DNA of 64,000 bases from Azospirillum sp. B510 (GTDB lineage: Bacteria; Pseudomonadota; Alphaproteobacteria; Azospirillales; Azospirillaceae). Below are positions 17,645 to 25,039 of this stretch, one piece after another. Every line of letters begins with the position of its first letter. Position 1 is the first letter of the stretch. Position numbers and translations under genes: made by a program. Location: the NCBI RefSeq assembly GCF_000010725.1, contig NC_013855.1, positions 1-64,000 of the forward strand, read 5' to 3'. The notes under the pieces are model-generated. The model had not been told where the DNA came from. It made no database searches and was given only the letters and a program-made list of their open reading frames with translations.

Positions 17645-18562
17645 ATGACCGCCGGCCCCGCCTTCACCCCAGCCCTCACCCCAACCCTCACCTGTGTGCT
17701 CGACGCCCGTGCCAAGCTGGGGGAGGGGCCGGTCTGGTCGGTCGACGAGCAGGCGCTCTATTGGGTCGACATCAAGGGCAGGGCGCTGAACCGCTTCGAT
17801 CCCGCCAGCGGCGCCAACCGCGCCATGGCGCTGCCGGAGGAGATCGGCTGCGTCGCCCCGCGCAAGGGCGGCGGCTTCATCGCCGGCCTGCGCTCCGGCC
17901 TGTGGCAGCTGGACGGGGAGGGCGGCCTGGTCGCCCGCCTCGCCGCCAACCCGGAGGATCAGGGCGCCAGCCGCTTCAACGACGGCAGGACCGATCCGGT
18001 CGGCCGCTATCTCGCCGGCACGCTGGACGAGCCGAAGGCCGGCGGCAAGGCCCATCTCTACCGCTATGACCGGCGCGGGCTGGCGGTGCTGGCCGGCGGG
18101 CTGCTGACCTCCAACGGGCTGGCCTTCAGCCCGGACGGGCGGACGCTCTATCACGCCGACACCCCCACCTTCACCGTGCGCCGCTACCGCTACGACCCCG
18201 CCACCGGCGCGATCTCCGACGGCGAGCCGTTCATCCGCCTGGAGCCGAAGGAGGGCGACCGCGGGCGGCCGGACGGTGCCGCGGTCGATGCCGAGGGCTG
18301 CTATTGGACGGCACTCTATGAAGGCGGCCGGGTGGCGCGCTTCTCCCCCGCCGGCGCGCTTCTGTCGGAACACCCGTTGCCGGCGCGCTGCCCGACCATG
18401 GTGGCCTTCGGTGGGCCCGACCTGCGCACCCTCTATGTCACCACCGCCAGCGCCGGCCGCCCGGCCGAGGAGCTGGAGCGCTTCCCACAATCCGGCGGCC
18501 TGTTCGCCATGACCGTCGAGGTGCCCGGCCTGCCGGTGCCGCCCTTCGATCCGGCGGCCTGA
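17645..18562 (+). CDS. SMP-30/gluconolactonase family protein
   Basis: A protein of 305 residues with the six-bladed SMP-30/regucalcin pattern. Metal-ligand positions are recognisable: Glu in LGEGPVWSVDEQALYWVD, Asn in RFNDGRTDPVGRYLAGT, Asn in TSNGLAFSPDGRTLYHADT, and Asp in GRPDGAAVDAEGCYW. Relatives hydrolyse sugar lactones such as gluconolactone or arabinonolactone. The substrate cannot be deduced because no sugar dehydrogenase or dehydratase is adjacent. A LysR gene starts 30 bases downstream on the same strand. Confidence 0.8.
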   Translation: MTAGPAFTPALTPTLTCVLDARAKLGEGPVWSVDEQALYWVDIKGRALNRFDPASGANRAMALPEEIGCVAPRKGGGFIAGLRSGLWQLDGEGGLVARLAANPEDQGASRFNDGRTDPVGRYLAGTLDEPKAGGKAHLYRYDRRGLAVLAGGLLTSNGLAFSPDGRTLYHADTPTFTVRRYRYDPATGAISDGEPFIRLEPKEGDRGRPDGAAVDAEGCYWTALYEGGRVARFSPAGALLSEHPLPARCPTMVAFGGPDLRTLYVTTASAGRPAEELERFPQSGGLFAMTVEVPGLPVPPFDPAA

Positions 18563-18591
18563 GCGGCGGCCAGGGCAGGGGAGAGCCGTCG

Positions 18592-19542
18592 ATGTTCCGC
18601 AAGTTCGTTTATCTGCTGGCCCTGGCGCGCGAGAAGCATTTCGGCCGTGCGGCGGAAAGCTGCCACGTCTCGCAGCCGACCCTCTCCAACGCCATCCGCC
18701 AGCTGGAGGAGGAGCTTCAGGTCCCCATCGTCGAGCGCGGCCAGAAGTTCGAGGGCTTCACGCCCGAGGGGTTGAAGGTGCTGGACTATGCCCGCCGCAT
18801 CGTCGGCGAGCGCGACAACCTGCGCCACGAGCTGCTGGCGCTGGCCCAGGGGGTGACCGGCCATCTGCGTCTGGGCGCCATCCCGACGGCGCTGCCGGCG
18901 GTGCCCTATGTGCTGACGCCCTTCTCCAACCGCTTCCCGCATATCCGGTCCAGCGTCGTGTCGCTCAGTTCGCGCGAGATCCAGCGCGGCCTCGACGCTT
19001 TCGAACTGGACGCCGCCATCACCTATCTCGACAACGAACCGCTGAACAATGTCCGCACCCTGCCGCTCTACACCGAGCGTTACCACCTGCTGGCGCGGCG
19101 CGACGATGTGGCGGACGGGCAGATCGCGCAAGGGGCGATTCCGTGGGAGAGGGCGGCCGGCCTCAGGCTCTGCCTGCTGACGCCGGACATGCAGAACCGC
19201 CGCATTGCCGACAGCGCCTTCCGCATGACCGGGCGGACGGTGCAGCCGGTGATGGAGACCAACTCGATCGTCACCCTCTACACCATCGTCCGCGCCGGCA
19301 CCTGCGCCAGCATCGTCCCCGGCCAGCTGCTGACCTTCGTGCCGCCGCATCCCGACATCGTCGCCCTGCCGCTGGTCGATCCCGATCTGAGCCATGTCGT
19401 CGGGCTGGCCTATGCCGACCGCGACCCGCCGTCGCCGCTGGCCAAGGCGCTGGCCGTCGCCGCGGCCGATGCCGACATCGCCCAGCGCGTCGCCATCGGC
19501 ATCGCCGACGCGATGATCCCCTGGCGGGTGGCGATCCGCTGA
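18592..19542 (+). CDS. LysR-family transcriptional regulator
   Basis: A protein of 316 residues. An N-terminal HTH at about 5-60 (HFGRAAESCHVSQPTLSNAI, then RQLEEELQVPIVERG) is followed by a periplasmic-binding-like effector domain. LysR regulators of this look are often found with NAD-dependent formate dehydrogenase operons. The fds operon starts 3.3 kb downstream and has a T-N11-A palindrome in its leader, so it is a reasonable target, but this is inference. The SMP-30 gene directly upstream is the other candidate partner. Confidence 0.85.
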   Translation: MFRKFVYLLALAREKHFGRAAESCHVSQPTLSNAIRQLEEELQVPIVERGQKFEGFTPEGLKVLDYARRIVGERDNLRHELLALAQGVTGHLRLGAIPTALPAVPYVLTPFSNRFPHIRSSVVSLSSREIQRGLDAFELDAAITYLDNEPLNNVRTLPLYTERYHLLARRDDVADGQIAQGAIPWERAAGLRLCLLTPDMQNRRIADSAFRMTGRTVQPVMETNSIVTLYTIVRAGTCASIVPGQLLTFVPPHPDIVALPLVDPDLSHVVGLAYADRDPPSPLAKALAVAAADADIAQRVAIGIADAMIPWRVAIR

Positions 19543-19700
19543 TACAGTGTGCCGGAGGCGTCCGGCGGTATTGTGATGTGTGCGAAGGAACGGCCTGGAC
19601 CAAGCTTGCCGCCTGTATTTAAATGCCGGCGGATCCGTTGCTCTGCGCCTGATGCGCTGAAAAACGGTGTCCACCGGCTGAACTTTGAAAGACTGACGTG

Positions 19701-20747
19701 ATGCTTCGCTTTGGAAAGGATTTCCCGCTTATTCGATATGTCGGTAACGGCAACAAATTATTTGGAGTGAAGCGGCGTCTTTCGGTCCTTGCTCTTGCGG
19801 CTTCGGTCCTTCTGCCGCTCGGACTGTCCAGCGCCGTCCAGGCGGCCGAGGGAGCGCCGCAGCGGACGGAGGCGATCCCCTTCGCCACCGAAACCATGTC
19901 GGATGTCGATTTCCTGAAAGGCGGCCAAGGGACGCCGGCCACCATCGCCGGGGTGCTGCGCCTGCCGTCGGCCGGCACGGCGAAGGTTCCGCTGGTGATC
20001 ATGCTGCACGGGTCGAGCGGCTATCTCAGCTACATCGATGCCTGGGTCGACCGCATGACCAAGGCGGGGATCGCCTCCTTCGTGATCGACAGCTTTTCCG
20101 GCCGCGGGCTGACCAGCGTGCGCGACGATCAGGCGTCGCTCGGCCGTCTGGCCGGAACCCTGGACGCCTTCCGGGCGCTGGAAACCCTCAGCAAGCATCC
20201 GCGCATCGATCCGGAGCGCATCGTGCTGATGGGCTTCTCGCGCGGCGGGCAGGGCGCGCTCTATTCCTCGGTCGAACGGTTCCAGGCGGCGCATCACAAC
20301 GGACCGTCGCAGTTCGCCGGCTTCATTTCCTTCTATCCGAACTGCTCGACCCGCTACATCGGCGACGAGACGCTGGTCAAGCGGCCGGTCCGCGTCTTCC
20401 ACGGCATGGCCGACGACTTCAACGCCTTCGCCCCCTGCCAGTCCTATGTCGAGCGGCTGAAGGCGGCCGGGCAGGATGTCGCGCTGAACGCCTATCCCGA
20501 CTCCCACCATGTCTTCGACTGGGCCGACCTCAAGACCCCGCTGGTCAACCCCAAGGCCCAGTCGGTCCGCAATTGCCGGATCGCCGAGACCGAGGCGGGG
20601 GTGATCACCAACCTCGATACCGGCAAGCCCTTCTCCTATCAGGATGCCTGCGTGGCGCAGGGCACCACCGCCGCCTACAACGAGCCTGCGGCCATCGCCG
20701 CCGAGGCCGGGGTACGCGATTTCCTGAAGTCCCTGTTCAAGCTGTGA
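19701..20747 (+). CDS. Exported dienelactone hydrolase family protein
   Basis: A protein of 348 residues with the alpha/beta-hydrolase fold. The nucleophile elbow is GFSRGGQG; the acid is likely in FHGMADDFNAF and the His in PDSHHVFDW. A signal peptide (RRLSVLALAASVLLPLGLSS) begins about 25 residues in, so the true start may be the GTG at 19767 rather than the ATG at 19701; neither has a strong ribosome-binding site. Related exported hydrolases have poorly defined substrates, and ring-cleavage metabolism is not implied by the neighbours. Confidence 0.75.
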   Translation: MLRFGKDFPLIRYVGNGNKLFGVKRRLSVLALAASVLLPLGLSSAVQAAEGAPQRTEAIPFATETMSDVDFLKGGQGTPATIAGVLRLPSAGTAKVPLVIMLHGSSGYLSYIDAWVDRMTKAGIASFVIDSFSGRGLTSVRDDQASLGRLAGTLDAFRALETLSKHPRIDPERIVLMGFSRGGQGALYSSVERFQAAHHNGPSQFAGFISFYPNCSTRYIGDETLVKRPVRVFHGMADDFNAFAPCQSYVERLKAAGQDVALNAYPDSHHVFDWADLKTPLVNPKAQSVRNCRIAETEAGVITNLDTGKPFSYQDACVAQGTTAAYNEPAAIAAEAGVRDFLKSLFKL

Positions 20748-20754
20748 CGGCGTG

Positions 20755-20778
20755 GCGGCCCGGCGCCGGCCGGGCCGC
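20755..20778. terminator. Bidirectional hairpin between convergent genes
   Basis: GCGGCCCGG-CGCCGG-CCGGGCCGC is a perfect nine-base stem followed by TCTT. It lies between the convergent ends of the hydrolase and chemoreceptor genes. Confidence 0.6.
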
Positions 20779-20794
20779 TCTTCCCAGGCGATCC

Positions 20795-22486
20795 TCAGGC
20801 GACCTTGATTTCGGCGAGGAACTGCTCGACCTCGCGGCGCAGCGTTTCGGCCTGGCGGGACAGTTCGCCCGACGCGGCCAGCACCTCGTTGGCCGACGCG
20901 CCGGTCTCCTCGGCGGTCAGGCGGACCTCGCCGATGCTGTCCGAAACCCGGCGGGTGCCGTTGGCGGCCTCCTGCACGTTGCGGGCGATCTCGCCGGTGG
21001 CGGCACCCTGCTCCTCGATGGCGGCGGCGATCGAGGTGGAGATGCTGTTGATCGAGCCGATGGTGGTGCCGATTCCCTCGATGGCGGCGACGACGCTGCC
21101 GGTCGCCTCCTGGATGCCGGTGATCTGGACGGCGATCTCCTCCGTCGCCTTGGCGGTCTGGTTGGCCAGGCTCTTGACCTCCGACGCCACCACGGCGAAG
21201 CCCTTGCCGGCCTCGCCGGCCCGCGCCGCCTCGATCGTCGCGTTCAGCGCCAGCAGGTTGGTCTGGCCGGCGATGCTGGTGATCATCTGGACCACGGCGC
21301 CGATGCGTTGGGCGGCGTCGGCCAGCCCGCGCACCGTCTGGTTGGTGCGGTCCGCCTCCTCGACCGCCTGACCGGCGATGCCGGTCGAGCGCGCCACCAG
21401 CGAGCCGATCTCGCCGATCGCCGCCGTCATCTCCTCCACCGCGCTGGCGACGGTCTGGACATTGACGCTGGTCTGCGACGCCGTCCCGGTGGCGTCGGTC
21501 GCCTGCCTGCCGGTCTGGTCGGCGGTGCGCGCCATGCCCTGCGCCGTGCCGTCCAGCTGCGTGGCGGCGGAGGCCACCGTGCGCAGCGCCGCCGCCGCCT
21601 TCGCCTCGAAATCGCGGATCAGCCGGTCGACGGTCTCCGCCCGGCGCTTCTGCTGTTCGTGCTCCGCCGCCATTTCGGTGCTGAGGCGGTCGCTCTCGAT
21701 CAGCCCTTCCTTGAAGACATGGACCGTGCGGGCCATGGCGCCGATCTCGTCCTGGCGGTCGCTTTCCTCCACGCTGGCGGCATAGTCGCGGCGGGACAAC
21801 CGCTCCATGATGCCGGTAAGGCGCTGGATCGGACGGGCGACGCTGGAGGTGGCGATGATGCCGGCCGCGACGCTGAGCGCCAGGGTCGTCCCGGCGATGC
21901 CCAGGATCCAGTAGAAATTCACCGTGTAGGCATCGCGCCCGCGGTCGGCCGCCTGCCGTCCCTGCGTCACGGTATAGGTGGTGAGGTCCTGCAACGCCTT
22001 GACCCACTTGGCGGTGGCGTCGCGCGATTCGGCGCGATAGACGTTGGAGGCGCGGACCTTGTCGCCGGATCGCGACGCGGACAGCAGCTTCTCGGTGCTG
22101 ATCACCATATAGGCGCGCCAGCTGGAGGCGAAGTCGTTGTAGAGCCGGCGCTGCTCGTCCGACTGGATCAGCTTTTCATAGCTGGCCAGCGCCTTGTCGA
22201 TGTTCTGGACATGTCCGGCCATCCGCTCTTCGGTGATCTTCAGCTCGGGCGCTTCGGTGAAGATGATGTGCGTTGCCTCATTGGTCCGATAGGTCTGGGC
22301 GATGCGCCCGACATCGCCGAGCAGCTCGGTGTTCCGCAGCCAGATGTCACGGATTTCGGCGGCATCCCGGTTCTGCGATGCCAGGCGATCCAGTGAGAGC
22401 CAGCCAAGACCGGCGACCAGAAGCGCAAGGAATGCGGAAAATGCCGTTATCTTTTTGCCGATATTTATGTCGTTTATCATTTTCAT
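20795..22486 (-). CDS. Methyl-accepting chemotaxis protein
   Basis: A protein of 563 residues from the ATG at 22486. Order: membrane helix (about 8-30), four-helix-bundle ligand domain (31-190) rich in charged helices, second helix ([19 protein letters not shown]), HAMP, and the signalling domain with the conserved hairpin ([20 protein letters not shown]). It passes ligand signals to CheA/CheW. No tethering pentapeptide for CheR is seen at the C-terminus ([10 protein letters not shown]). The ligand is unknown, and no che genes are nearby. Confidence 0.92.
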   Translation of the reverse strand: MKMINDINIGKKITAFSAFLALLVAGLGWLSLDRLASQNRDAAEIRDIWLRNTELLGDVGRIAQTYRTNEATHIIFTEAPELKITEERMAGHVQNIDKALASYEKLIQSDEQRRLYNDFASSWRAYMVISTEKLLSASRSGDKVRASNVYRAESRDATAKWVKALQDLTTYTVTQGRQAADRGRDAYTVNFYWILGIAGTTLALSVAAGIIATSSVARPIQRLTGIMERLSRRDYAASVEESDRQDEIGAMARTVHVFKEGLIESDRLSTEMAAEHEQQKRRAETVDRLIRDFEAKAAAALRTVASAATQLDGTAQGMARTADQTGRQATDATGTASQTSVNVQTVASAVEEMTAAIGEIGSLVARSTGIAGQAVEEADRTNQTVRGLADAAQRIGAVVQMITSIAGQTNLLALNATIEAARAGEAGKGFAVVASEVKSLANQTAKATEEIAVQITGIQEATGSVVAAIEGIGTTIGSINSISTSIAAAIEEQGAATGEIARNVQEAANGTRRVSDSIGEVRLTAEETGASANEVLAASGELSRQAETLRREVEQFLAEIKVA

Positions 22487-22716
22487 GACAGTCACTAACC
22501 CCGTTCAGCGATGATTTGGCCGGACGGTATAGATTGTTTACCAACAACTGGTTAAAGTAAGGCGCTTCTCCGTTTCCAACCGCGACTGTTAACGGCATTG
22601 ATTGCTTTGTGCGTTAGCGCTTGTAGCCGCCTGAAGTGTTTATGAGTGCTTGGCCAGTCCCCGCTCATGGCGCCTGTGATCATCGGCGGCGCAGTGTTGA
22701 TGGGTCGCAACCGTCT

Positions 22717-22768
22717 TGATAGCGAAAAGCTATCAGCCCATCAGAAAATACAATTTGCTGGTATACCA
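22717..22768. promoter_or_regulatory. Candidate LysR operator upstream of the fds operon
   Basis: TGATAGC-GAAAA-GCTATCA (22717-22735) is a perfect seven-base inverted repeat containing a T-N11-A LysR box. TGGTATACCA (22759-22768) is a second perfect palindrome 23 bases on. Both lie within 175 bases of the fdsG start. The rest of the 22487-22889 gap is AT-richer than its surroundings and shows no gene. Confidence 0.45.
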
Positions 22769-22889
22769 TATCCTCCGCCACTCTGACGGTGCCGGGCGAC
22801 GAGAGACGACCGGAAAAAAGTCAACGAAGCCAAGCCAGAACGACGCCGACCCCAAGTGCGGCGCGGACGATCGCAAGGAGGGACCCCCC

Positions 22890-23438
22890 GTGAACGCTTG
22901 CCAACCGTGGAGCGCTGAGCGCGCCATGACGATTGTCGAAGACAATCGGCATCTGCGCGGCGCCCTGCTGCCGATCCTTCACGCGCTGCAGGAAGAGTTC
23001 GGCTACATCGACGAGGAGGCCATCCCCCTGCTGGCGACGGAGCTGAACCTCTCGCGCGCCGACGTGCATGGCGTGGTGTCCTTCTATCACGAATTCCGCC
23101 GCGAGAAGCCCGGCCGCCACATCATCAAGGTGTGCCGGGCCGAGGCCTGCCAATCGATGGGCGCCAACGCGCTGGTCGATCACATCAAGACGCGGCTCCA
23201 GGTCGATTTCCACGGCACCACCGCCGACGGCGCCTTCACGCTGGAACCGGTCTTCTGCCTGGGCAATTGCGCCCTGTCGCCCGCGGTCATGATCGATGAG
23301 AACCTGCATGGCCGGGTCTCGCCGGACCGCTTCGACGCGCTGGCGGCCGAGACGCGGGCCAACCCGACGGCCCACCAGCAGATCCCCCGACATGTCCAGG
23401 GGGCCCCGAGCCACTCCCATAAGGGGCACGCGCAATGA
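22890..23438 (+). CDS. fdsG: NAD-dependent formate dehydrogenase gamma subunit
   Basis: A protein of 182 residues from a GTG start with AAGGAGGG seven bases upstream; an ATG at 22926 is the alternative. It matches the thioredoxin-like [2Fe-2S] NuoE/FdsG family: HGVVSFYHEFRREKPGRHII, Cys ligands in KVCRAEACQSMGAN and VFCLGNCALSPA. In the cytoplasmic FdsABG complex it carries an iron-sulphur centre near the NADH site. The C-terminal tail is His-rich (HSHKGHAQ). It overlaps fdsB by four bases (ATGA), which indicates coupled translation. Confidence 0.93.
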   Translation: MNACQPWSAERAMTIVEDNRHLRGALLPILHALQEEFGYIDEEAIPLLATELNLSRADVHGVVSFYHEFRREKPGRHIIKVCRAEACQSMGANALVDHIKTRLQVDFHGTTADGAFTLEPVFCLGNCALSPAVMIDENLHGRVSPDRFDALAAETRANPTAHQQIPRHVQGAPSHSHKGHAQ

Positions 23439-25015
23439 GCGGTCATCTGATCACCGTCTTCGTCCCGCGCGATTCCGCCGCCCTGTCGGTCGGCGCCGAT
23501 GCGGTCGCCGCCGCCATCCGGGCCGAAGCCACCAAGCGCGACCTGCCGCTGCGCATCGTCCGCAACGGCTCGCGCGGCATGCTCTACCTCGAACCGCTGG
23601 TCGAGGTAGAGACCCCGGCTGGCCGTGTCGCCTACGGCCCGGTCACCCCCGCCGATGTCCCCGGTCTGTTCGACGCCGGTTTCCTGACAGGGGGCGAGCA
23701 TGCGCTCGGCCATGGCCTGACCGAGGAAATCCCCTATTTCAAGAAGCAGGAGCGGCTGACCTTCGCCCGCTGCGGCATCATCGATCCGCTGTCGGTCGAG
23801 GATTACCGCGCCCATGGCGGCTTCCGGGGCCTGGAGAACGCGCTGGCGATGTCCCAGGCGGAAATCGTCAAGGTGGTGACCGACAGCGGCCTGCGCGGCC
23901 GCGGCGGCGCCGGCTTCCCCACCGGCATCAAGTGGAACACGGTGATGCAGGCCAAGGCGGACGAGAAGTTCGTCTGCTGCAACGCCGACGAGGGCGACAG
24001 CGGCACCTTCGCCGACCGCATGATCATCGAGGGCGATCCCTTCTGCCTGATCGAGGGCATGACCATCGCCGCCATCGCGGTGGGCGCCACGTCGGGCTAT
24101 GTCTACATGCGCTCCGAATACCCGCACGCCACCGCGACCCTGCGCCATGCCATCAAGCTGGCCTATGACGAGGGCTGGCTCGGCGACAACATCCACGGCA
24201 CCAGCCGCACCTTCCATCTCGACGTCCGCGTCGGCGCCGGCGCCTACATCTGCGGTGAGGAGACCGCGATGCTGGAAAGCCTGGAGGGCAAGCGCGGCAT
24301 GGTCCGCGCCAAGCCGCCGCTGCCGGCGCTGGAGGGTCTGTTCGGCAAGCCGACGGTGGTCAACAACGTGCTGTCGCTCTGCTCGGTGCCGATCATCCTC
24401 GACAGGGGGGCCGAGTATTACCGCGACTTCGGCGTCGGCCGGTCGCGCGGCACGCTGCCCTTCCAGCTCGCCGGCAACCTCAAGCATGGCGGCATCGTCG
24501 AGAAGGCGTTCGGCATCACCCTGCACGAGCTGCTCTATGATTTCGGCGGCGGCACCATCACCGGCCGGCCGATCCGCGCGGTTCAGGTCGGCGGCCCGCT
24601 CGGCGCCTATCTGCCGCCCTCGCAGTTCGACCTGCCCAAGGATTACGAGGCCTTCGCGGCGCAGGAGGCGATGGTCGGCCATGGCGGCATCGTCGTCTTC
24701 GACGACAGCGTCGACATGGCCCGGCAGGCGCGCTTCGCCATGGAATTCTGCGTCGCCGAATCCTGCGGCAAATGCACCCCCTGCCGCATCGGCTCGACCC
24801 GTGGGATGGAGACGCTGGACAAGATCATCGCCGGCAGGAATGTCGATGCGAATCTCGAACTGCTCGCCGACCTCTGCGACGTGATGGTGGACGGCTCGCT
24901 CTGCGCCATGGGCGGCATGACGCCCTATCCGGTGCGCAGCGCGGTGAAGCATTTCCCCGAAGATTTCCGCAAGAAAAACCCGGCCGTCCGCGTCACCCAC
25001 ATCGCCGCCGAATAA
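23435..25015 (+). CDS. fdsB: NAD-dependent formate dehydrogenase beta subunit (NADH/FMN)
   Basis: A protein of 526 residues of the NuoF-like diaphorase family. An N-terminal thioredoxin-like part (about 1-110) precedes the FMN/NAD region with SGLRGRGGAGFPTGIKWN and NADEGDSGTFADR. An SLBB-like segment follows, and a [4Fe-4S] motif ESCGKCTPCRIGSTRG comes before the C-terminus. It passes electrons from the iron-sulphur chain through FMN to NAD+. The start overlaps fdsG by four bases, and fdsA follows after 24 bases. Confidence 0.95.
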   Translation: MSGHLITVFVPRDSAALSVGADAVAAAIRAEATKRDLPLRIVRNGSRGMLYLEPLVEVETPAGRVAYGPVTPADVPGLFDAGFLTGGEHALGHGLTEEIPYFKKQERLTFARCGIIDPLSVEDYRAHGGFRGLENALAMSQAEIVKVVTDSGLRGRGGAGFPTGIKWNTVMQAKADEKFVCCNADEGDSGTFADRMIIEGDPFCLIEGMTIAAIAVGATSGYVYMRSEYPHATATLRHAIKLAYDEGWLGDNIHGTSRTFHLDVRVGAGAYICGEETAMLESLEGKRGMVRAKPPLPALEGLFGKPTVVNNVLSLCSVPIILDRGAEYYRDFGVGRSRGTLPFQLAGNLKHGGIVEKAFGITLHELLYDFGGGTITGRPIRAVQVGGPLGAYLPPSQFDLPKDYEAFAAQEAMVGHGGIVVFDDSVDMARQARFAMEFCVAESCGKCTPCRIGSTRGMETLDKIIAGRNVDANLELLADLCDVMVDGSLCAMGGMTPYPVRSAVKHFPEDFRKKNPAVRVTHIAAE

Positions 25016-25039
25016 CGAGCGACCCCAGGAGCACCCGAG

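Noticed and set aside
17645-18562. Specific assignment as gluconolactonase or arabinonolactonase
   Set aside because: The fold and metal ligands fit the broad SMP-30 family, but no pathway neighbours define the substrate.
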